Shown piece after piece: positions 1-4,652 of a DNA stretch of 9,656 bases (position 1 is its first letter; every line of letters starts with the position of its first letter). The translations under genes were made by a program, and so were the position numbers. Location: assembly GCA_018700215.1 (NCBI GenBank), contig JABIST010000356.1, positions 1-9,656 on the forward strand, in the 5' to 3' direction. The DNA comes from Dehalococcoidia bacterium (GTDB lineage Bacteria > Chloroflexota > Dehalococcoidia > UBA2979). The notes beneath the pieces were generated by a model, which made no database searches, was not told the origin of the DNA, and saw nothing but the letters and a program-made list of their open reading frames with translations.

Positions 1-275
1 CCCCATTCCAGCGCCAAACCGCCCAGCAATGGTTCGAACAGGCCGAAGCGCTCCACCTCACCTTCGCCCTCGTCCAGACCATCGACGACCTCTTCTCGTG
101 CCCCCAGCTCGCCGCCCGTAACATGCTCCGCAAGGTCCCCGACCCCGACGGCAACCCCATCGAAATCCCCGGTCGCCCCTTCCGATTGGAAGACGGTCCA
201 CCGGCCCCAGAGCGCCCCGCGGCCCAGCCCGGAGAACACACAGACGAGGTCCTGAGAGACTGGCTCAATCGCTAA
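1..275 (+). CDS. CaiB/BaiF (family III) CoA-transferase, C-terminal end only
   Basis: The reading frame enters from the left edge (first full codon at 3) and ends at TAA 273-275, giving about 90 residues. It shows the usual tail of family III CoA-transferases: a helix with LVQTIDDLFSCPQLAARNM, the segment where these proteins often read 'v.d..edp.l..R', then a DPDG turn, a Pro-rich stretch with PPAPERPAAQPGEHTDEVL, and a short final helix. The P-x-x-GEHT-EVL ending is a hallmark of the family. The catalytic Asp and the N-terminal Rossmann part lie outside the window, so activity cannot be judged. It sits 24 nt upstream of the MaoC-like gene on the same strand and is probably the upstream member of the same operon. 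Codons strongly prefer C in third position, like the next gene. Confidence 0.85.
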   Translation, partial: PFQRQTAQQWFEQAEALHLTFALVQTIDDLFSCPQLAARNMLRKVPDPDGNPIEIPGRPFRLEDGPPAPERPAAQPGEHTDEVLRDWLNR

Positions 276-284
276 CCAAGCCCC

Positions 285-290
285 GAGGAG
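285..290 (+). promoter_or_regulatory. Ribosome binding site for the MaoC-like gene
   Basis: GAGGAG lies 9 nt before the ATG at 300, inside the short gap after the preceding stop codon. It supports that start. Confidence 0.7.
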
Positions 291-299
291 AGTGCCCCA

Positions 300-1139
300 A
301 TGACCACCGCCAACCGCTTCGCCGAGAACGTCATCACGGCCTTCCTCGACGGTCCTGATAACCCCAATATCCCGAACGCCATCCACTCCACTGAAGGCGC
401 CAAGGACTACGGCTACAAGGCCGCCCTCGTCGGTGGCGTCACCGTCTGGGGCTGGGCCACCCCCACCATCCTCGAGGCCCTCGGCGAGCGCTGGCTACAG
501 GACGGCTGGGCCAAGATCCGCTTCCGCCGCCCCACCTACCCGGGCGACGAACTGACCGTCCGCGTCGAGCAAAACGACGCCGGTTCGTGGGACTTTCGCA
601 TGACCAAACCAGACGGGGAAGACGCCCTCGCCGGCGAGGTCGGCCTCGGCAAAGCCGAGTGGTTCCCGGAGCTCACCCAGGCCGAACGCACCACCGCCGA
701 GGAGCGCCCAGACCAGCTCCCCCAGATGACCCTCGACCTCGCAAAAGCAGCCGGCGACATCCGCCCGATGGCCACAGAAATCAGCGTTGAAGAGGCTCTC
801 GAATACGCACTCGAGAAGCAGCGAACAGACCTCCCGCTCTTCGTCAGCGACCACCCTCGAGTCCACCCCGGCTGGATCGCCGGTCGCATGATCCGCCTGC
901 TCCACCACACCTTCGACTACGGTCCCGCGATCCACGCAGGTAGCCACATCCAGCACCTCGCCCCCTTCGAGGCCGGCCAGACCATCACCCAGGCCGCCCG
1001 CATCGTTGACGCCTACGAGCGCAAAGGCCACCACTACGCGGTCGTTGACGGCATGCTGCTCGGCGAGGACGGCACGGAGCTGGTCCGCCTCCGCCACACC
1101 ACGATCTTCCAGGTCGCGAAGCGAGAGAACGCGGGCTAA
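300..1139 (+). CDS. MaoC-like double-hotdog protein (acyl-CoA dehydratase/thioesterase-type)
   Basis: This 279-residue protein looks like two tandem hotdog folds. The first half has a YGYKAALVGGVTVWGW segment (about residues 37-52), matching the long central helix and glycine turn of MaoC-like hydratases, then RFRRPTYPGDELTVRVE (about 76-92), a typical hotdog strand pair. The second half has HPGWIAGRMIRLLHHTF, then HLAPFEAGQTITQAARI and a final strand run ending VRLRHTTIFQV. R-specific hydratases of this superfamily use an Asp/His pair in a D-x-N-P-x-H motif. Here D20-N21-P22 is followed by His only at position 29, so the pair is stretched or not functional. Hydration of an enoyl-CoA is possible; CoA-ester binding without hydration is an alternative. 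The start is supported by GAGGAG 9 nt upstream. It lies between CoA-transferase genes, pointing to acyl-CoA metabolism in the cytoplasm. Confidence 0.75.
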   Translation: MTTANRFAENVITAFLDGPDNPNIPNAIHSTEGAKDYGYKAALVGGVTVWGWATPTILEALGERWLQDGWAKIRFRRPTYPGDELTVRVEQNDAGSWDFRMTKPDGEDALAGEVGLGKAEWFPELTQAERTTAEERPDQLPQMTLDLAKAAGDIRPMATEISVEEALEYALEKQRTDLPLFVSDHPRVHPGWIAGRMIRLLHHTFDYGPAIHAGSHIQHLAPFEAGQTITQAARIVDAYERKGHHYAVVDGMLLGEDGTELVRLRHTTIFQVAKRENAG

Positions 1140-1152
1140 CCACACCCACCGA

Positions 1153-1163
1153 GAGGCGAGGAG
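1153..1163 (+). promoter_or_regulatory. Ribosome binding site deciding a GTG start
   Basis: A GAGGCGAGGAG run ends 5 nt before the GTG at 1169. It favours this GTG over later in-frame ATG codons in the CoA-transferase gene. Confidence 0.6.
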
Positions 1164-1168
1164 ATCGC

Positions 1169-2440
1169 GTGACGACGGACCATCCCCACCCGCCCAAGGC
1201 GGCGCTCGACGACCTGATGGTGCTCGACCTTTCCGACTCGATGGCGGGCGCCTGGTGCTCCCGCCTCTTCGCGGACTTTGGGGCGGATGTGACGCTGGTG
1301 GAGGCGCCCTCGGGGCATCCGCTGCGGGGGCATGCGCCGCTCGATGAAAGTGGGCGGAGTGTGGTGGCGGAGCATGCGCTGGCGAACAAGCGGTCGCTGG
1401 CGCTGGACCTGGAGGCGGAGCCGGGGCGGGAGTTGCTGCGGGATCTGATCGCGCAGGCGGATGTGGTGATCGAGAGCTTCAGGCCGGGGCGACTGGCGGA
1501 GTGGGGGCTGGATTTCGAGACGCTGGAGGCGATTCATCCTGGGTTGGTGCTGGTTTCGGTGACACCGCACGGGCAGACGGGGGAGTACGCCGAGTTGCCG
1601 GGGAACAGCCTGACGGCTTCGGCGCGGTCGGGGTGGGCTTCGATCAATGGGATTGCCGGTCGACCGCCGTTGCAGGGGAGCGCGTACCAGTCTTCGTACT
1701 GCACGGGGGTGCTGGCGTACGCGGCGGGGCTGGCGGCGCTGCACGATCGTGTCGGGAGGCGCGAGGGGGCGGGGGAGGGGCAGCACGTCGACATCTCGGA
1801 GTTCGAGGTGATGGCGTCGACGTTTGCGCCGGCGGCGTTGCGGGCGCAGTACAGCGGGGAGCCGACGGGGCAGAAGGCTTCGATGGATGTGACCAGCGGA
1901 CCGGTGCCGGTGCGGGATGGGCACTTCGCGCTGACGCTGAGCCGGGCGCACTTCTATCGCGATGCGATGGTGGTGCTGGGGCTGGAGGATCTGGCGGAGG
2001 ATGAGCAGTTGCAGGAGGGGTGGTACCGGCTGCAGCACAAGGATGTGTGGGTCGACCGGGTGCATGAGGCGATGGGCGGGTGGAACCGTCGGGAGTTGTT
2101 TGATGAGTTGGCGCTGCGGCGGGTGGTGGCGGGGCCAGTGTTTGGGATGGGCGAATTGGAGGCGAACGAGCATCTGCGAGAACGGGGGTTCTGGGTGCGG
2201 TCGGTGGAGGATCCTGAGGGAGTAGAGCGACCGGGGGCACCGGTGAAGTTGTCGGAAACGCCCTGGAAAACTAGACATAACGCACAAGGTGTTGGTGAGG
2301 GGACGATGCTGGCACTGTTCGAGTATGACGTTGGGGAGGAGCGGGCGCGGGGGTTGTTGGAGGCGGGGATCCTGGTGGCCTCTGATCCGGCGGGTCTGGG
2401 GTCTGAGGGTGCTGGGTCGTTCGAGGGGGCGACGTTGTGA
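1169..2440 (+). CDS. CaiB/BaiF-family CoA-transferase paralogue lacking the catalytic Asp
   Basis: The 423-residue protein has the whole family III layout: an N-terminal block LMVLDLSDSMAGAWCSRLF with GADVTLVE (about 16-45), NKRSLALDLE (73-82), IESFRPGRL (101-109), a PGNSLTASARSGW block (144-156), and GEGQHVDIS (202-210) before the large second domain. In this family a catalytic Asp carries the acyl intermediate, four residues before a conserved Gly. Ungapped alignment from the PP pair at 166-167 puts Ser176 (codon 1694-1696) there, next to Gly180. The neighbouring paralogue has Asp at the equivalent place. The N-terminal AGP signature reads AGA. The C-terminus carries about 20 extra Gly/Ser-rich residues. 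It overlaps the next gene by GTGA. Best reading: a non-catalytic or altered partner subunit of the next protein. An independent enzyme using another residue is less likely. Third-base preference changes from C to G near 1280, inside this gene. Confidence 0.85.
   Translation: MTTDHPHPPKAALDDLMVLDLSDSMAGAWCSRLFADFGADVTLVEAPSGHPLRGHAPLDESGRSVVAEHALANKRSLALDLEAEPGRELLRDLIAQADVVIESFRPGRLAEWGLDFETLEAIHPGLVLVSVTPHGQTGEYAELPGNSLTASARSGWASINGIAGRPPLQGSAYQSSYCTGVLAYAAGLAALHDRVGRREGAGEGQHVDISEFEVMASTFAPAALRAQYSGEPTGQKASMDVTSGPVPVRDGHFALTLSRAHFYRDAMVVLGLEDLAEDEQLQEGWYRLQHKDVWVDRVHEAMGGWNRRELFDELALRRVVAGPVFGMGELEANEHLRERGFWVRSVEDPEGVERPGAPVKLSETPWKTRHNAQGVGEGTMLALFEYDVGEERARGLLEAGILVASDPAGLGSEGAGSFEGATL
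2423..2429 (+). promoter_or_regulatory. Ribosome binding site inside the 3' end of the upstream gene
   Basis: GAGGGGG lies 7 nt before the GTG at 2437, inside the last codons of the preceding gene. With the GTGA overlap this suggests coupled translation of the two CoA-transferase subunits. Confidence 0.55.
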
Positions 2441-3699
2441 GCGGGCCGCTGGCGGGGATTCGGGGGGTGGTGCTGACGCAGGCGTGGGCGGGTTCGTACT
2501 GCACGGAGCTGCTGGCGATGGCGGGGGCGGACATCATTCAGCTTGAGGTGCGGAAGCGGCCGGATTCTTGGCGGGGGACGTATAGCGCGCCGATGGCATC
2601 GGCGGTTGGGGCGGTGGAGACGGCGGAGCACGCTTGGAACGTGAACGGGCTGTTCAATTCGGTGAACCTGGGGAAGCGGTCGTTCACGGTGGATTTGTCT
2701 CAGCCTGAGGGGCTGGAGATCTATCGGGCGCTGGTGCCATATGCGGACATCGTCGCGGAGAACTTTTCGCCGCGGGTGCTGGGGAACCTGGGGCTGGGCT
2801 ACGAGGAGCTGAAGGCGATCAAGCCGGACGTGATCGTGGCGAGTCTTTCGGCGTACGGGCATGACGGGCCGTGGGCGAATATTCCGGGGATTGGGGGGAC
2901 GATTGAGCCGACTTCGGGGATGTCGGCATTGCTGGGGTATGCGGACGGGCAGCCGCTGAATTCGGGGCAGATGTACCCGGATGCGGTGGCGGGGCTGTAC
3001 GGGTTTTCGGCGATCATGACGGCGCTGCATCACCGGGACCGGACGGGGGAGGGGCAATACATCGACCTCTCGATGCAGGAGGCGAACCTGGCGCATGTGG
3101 GGGATGCGGCGCTGGAGTACTCGATGACGGGGGAGCAGCGGGGGCGGCTGGGGAACCGGCATATGACGTTCGCGCCGCATGGGATTTTCCCGTCGCTGGC
3201 TGGAGCGGATGGGCGGGCGCGCTGGGTGGCGATCGCGGCGGAGGACGAGGCGCAGTGGGGGGCGTTGTGCGCTGCGGCGGGGCGGGGGTGGGACCTGGAT
3301 GAGCGGTTCGTCGACAACGCGGGACGGAAGGGGCATGAGGACGAGCTGGAAGCGGCGATTGCGGAGTGGACGGCGTCGGAGGAGCGGGACGGGTTGGCGG
3401 CGCGGTTGGGTGAGGCGGGGGTGATTGCGGCACCGGTGCTGGATTCGCTGGAGGTGGCGGAGGATCCGGTGCTGCGGGAGCGCGGGGTGATCGTGGAGTT
3501 GGAGCATTCGGAGGCGGGCGTGTGGCCGCAGGTGGGTGCGCCGTTCCATTTCTCGGCGACGCCGGTTGCGGTAGAGCGGGCTGCACCGGCGCAGGGGCAG
3601 CATTCGTTCGAGGTGTTTTCCGAGTTCCTGGGGATGAGCCGGGAACGGTACGAGGAGCTGGTTGCGAAGAACGTGAGTGGAGAGGGGCCGCCGGAATGA
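2437..3699 (+). CDS. CaiB/BaiF-family (family III) CoA-transferase, catalytic Asp present
   Basis: The 420-residue protein is a full-length family III CoA-transferase (the usual size is near 400). Seen in order: IRGVVLTQAWAGSYCTELLA (8-27) with GADIIQLE (30-37), a VNLGKRSFTVDL block (76-87), VAENFSPRVLGNLGLGYEEL (106-125), SLSAYGHDGPW (137-146), and YPDAVAGLYGF with Asp182 (codon 2980-2982) four residues before Gly186. That is the position of the catalytic Asp that forms the mixed anhydride. RTGEGQYIDLSMQEA (202-216) follows. These enzymes move CoA between carboxylic acids in the cytoplasm; some relatives are acyl-CoA racemases that use the same Asp. The specific acids cannot be read. It overlaps the upstream Asp-less paralogue by 4 nt and the crotonase gene by 4 nt, so all three are probably made together. 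Third positions are overwhelmingly G: 24 of the 29 codons after the start. Confidence 0.9.
   Translation: MSGPLAGIRGVVLTQAWAGSYCTELLAMAGADIIQLEVRKRPDSWRGTYSAPMASAVGAVETAEHAWNVNGLFNSVNLGKRSFTVDLSQPEGLEIYRALVPYADIVAENFSPRVLGNLGLGYEELKAIKPDVIVASLSAYGHDGPWANIPGIGGTIEPTSGMSALLGYADGQPLNSGQMYPDAVAGLYGFSAIMTALHHRDRTGEGQYIDLSMQEANLAHVGDAALEYSMTGEQRGRLGNRHMTFAPHGIFPSLAGADGRARWVAIAAEDEAQWGALCAAAGRGWDLDERFVDNAGRKGHEDELEAAIAEWTASEERDGLAARLGEAGVIAAPVLDSLEVAEDPVLRERGVIVELEHSEAGVWPQVGAPFHFSATPVAVERAAPAQGQHSFEVFSEFLGMSRERYEELVAKNVSGEGPPE
3679..3687 (+). promoter_or_regulatory. Ribosome binding site deciding the crotonase start
   Basis: GGAGAGGGG lies 8 nt before the ATG at 3696. The same frame is open back to 3522, but this site and the ATGA overlap mark 3696 as the real start. 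Confidence 0.65.
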
Positions 3700-4544
3700 C
3701 CGAGGCAACAGGTGAGTTTGAGCAGATTCGGTACGAGGTGGACGGCCGGGTGGCGCGGGTGATTTTGGACCGGCCGAACTATCGCAACGCGCAGAGCCGG
3801 CTGTTGCGCGAGGAGATGGACGAGGCGTTCGACCGAGCGGTGGCGGACCGCGAGGTGCGGGTGATCGTGCTGATGGGGGCGGGGCATTCGTTCTCGGCGG
3901 GTCACGACCTGGGGACGCCGGAGGAGCAGGCGGATAAGGAGGAGCGTCCATACGAGGAGGGGTTGCGGGGGCTGTTCGAGCGTTCGGATTCGATGAATGT
4001 GGAGAACACGCTGCGCTGGCGGAATCTGCCGAAGCCGACGATTGCGGTGGTGCAGGGTTACTGCATCTTTGGCGGGTGGATGATTGCTTCGGCGATGGAT
4101 CTGATTTTCGCGGCGGACGATGCGATGTTCCTGGGGACGAACTTCCAGTACTTCTCGCCGCCGTGGGATATTCACCCGCGGAAGGTGAAGGAGATCTTTT
4201 TCGAGAGTCGGTTTATCGATGGGCCGGAGGCGATGGAGCTGGGGTTGGTGAACCGGGTGTATCCGGCGGAACGGCTGGAGGCGGAGGCGATGGCGTACGC
4301 GCGGCGAGTGGCGGAGAACGATCCGTTCCAGTTGCGGATGATGAAGCAGGCGGTGAACCACGCGCAGGATAGTCAGGGCTTCAACGAGCACATCAATGGC
4401 GCGCACCTGATGTATCTGATGAGTTCCCAGGGTGAGCGGGATCCGGGGTTCGCGCTGGACAAGCCGGAGGGCCGCCGGCGGCCGATGGTGCAGCGCGCGG
4501 TGGACAACTACGAGCGGCACAAGGCGGCGGAGGAGGGCAGCTAG
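3696..4544 (+). CDS. Crotonase-fold protein (enoyl-CoA hydratase/isomerase family), atypical active site
   Basis: The 282-residue protein matches the crotonase superfamily. After a strand VDGRVARVILDRPNYRNA (15-32) comes the first oxyanion-hole motif, HSFSAGHDLG (64-73), then PKPTIAVVQGYCIFGGWMIA (112-131) with the second oxyanion-hole Gly at 126-127, and a C-terminal helical tail that usually forms the trimer. Ungapped alignment of the GY-x-x-x-GG segment with rat mitochondrial enoyl-CoA hydratase puts Met129 at Glu144 and Asn149 at Glu164. Both catalytic Glu are therefore missing and simple hydration is unlikely. CoA thioester binding with other chemistry (isomerase, lyase, hydrolase or decarboxylase type) fits better. 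The ATG overlaps the preceding stop as ATGA. The gene closes the operon; a hairpin follows 16 nt later. Confidence 0.88.
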   Translation: MTEATGEFEQIRYEVDGRVARVILDRPNYRNAQSRLLREEMDEAFDRAVADREVRVIVLMGAGHSFSAGHDLGTPEEQADKEERPYEEGLRGLFERSDSMNVENTLRWRNLPKPTIAVVQGYCIFGGWMIASAMDLIFAADDAMFLGTNFQYFSPPWDIHPRKVKEIFFESRFIDGPEAMELGLVNRVYPAERLEAEAMAYARRVAENDPFQLRMMKQAVNHAQDSQGFNEHINGAHLMYLMSSQGERDPGFALDKPEGRRRPMVQRAVDNYERHKAAEEGS

Positions 4545-4560
4545 CGCGCTTGCGAACGAC

Positions 4561-4584
4561 TGCCGCCGTGGGGATCCGGCGGCA
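4561..4584 (+). terminator. Hairpin after the catabolic operon, possible terminator
   Basis: TGCCGCCG (4561-4568) and CGGCGGCA (4577-4584) form a perfect 8-bp GC-rich stem with an 8-nt loop, starting 16 nt after the crotonase stop. No T-run follows, so it is at best a weak or Rho-assisted terminator. It may also separate the operon from the next gene. The rest of the 108-nt gap shows no clear promoter. Confidence 0.35.
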
Positions 4585-4638
4585 CGTTCTCATGAATTGA
4601 AAGAGGATCGCTGACGCTCCAGCCTCGTAAGTGCGGCG

Positions 4639-4644
4639 AAGGAG
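4639..4644 (+). promoter_or_regulatory. Ribosome binding site of the mosaic repeat protein
   Basis: AAGGAG lies 8 nt before the ATG at 4653, near-ideal spacing. It picks the correct frame in a region where other frames are also open. Confidence 0.75.
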
Positions 4645-4652
4645 CACGGCTG

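Noticed and set aside
1954..3951. A 665-codon open frame on the minus strand, and others at 1136-2287 and 3030-4520
   Set aside because: Their products are Arg/Pro/His-rich low-complexity sequence antisense to well-recognised CoA-transferase and crotonase genes. They stay open because the + genes use G-ending codons.
4599..4630. TTGAAA as a possible -35 box ahead of the mosaic protein gene
   Set aside because: No acceptable -10 element lies 16-18 nt downstream; sigma-70 boxes cannot be argued from one hexamer.
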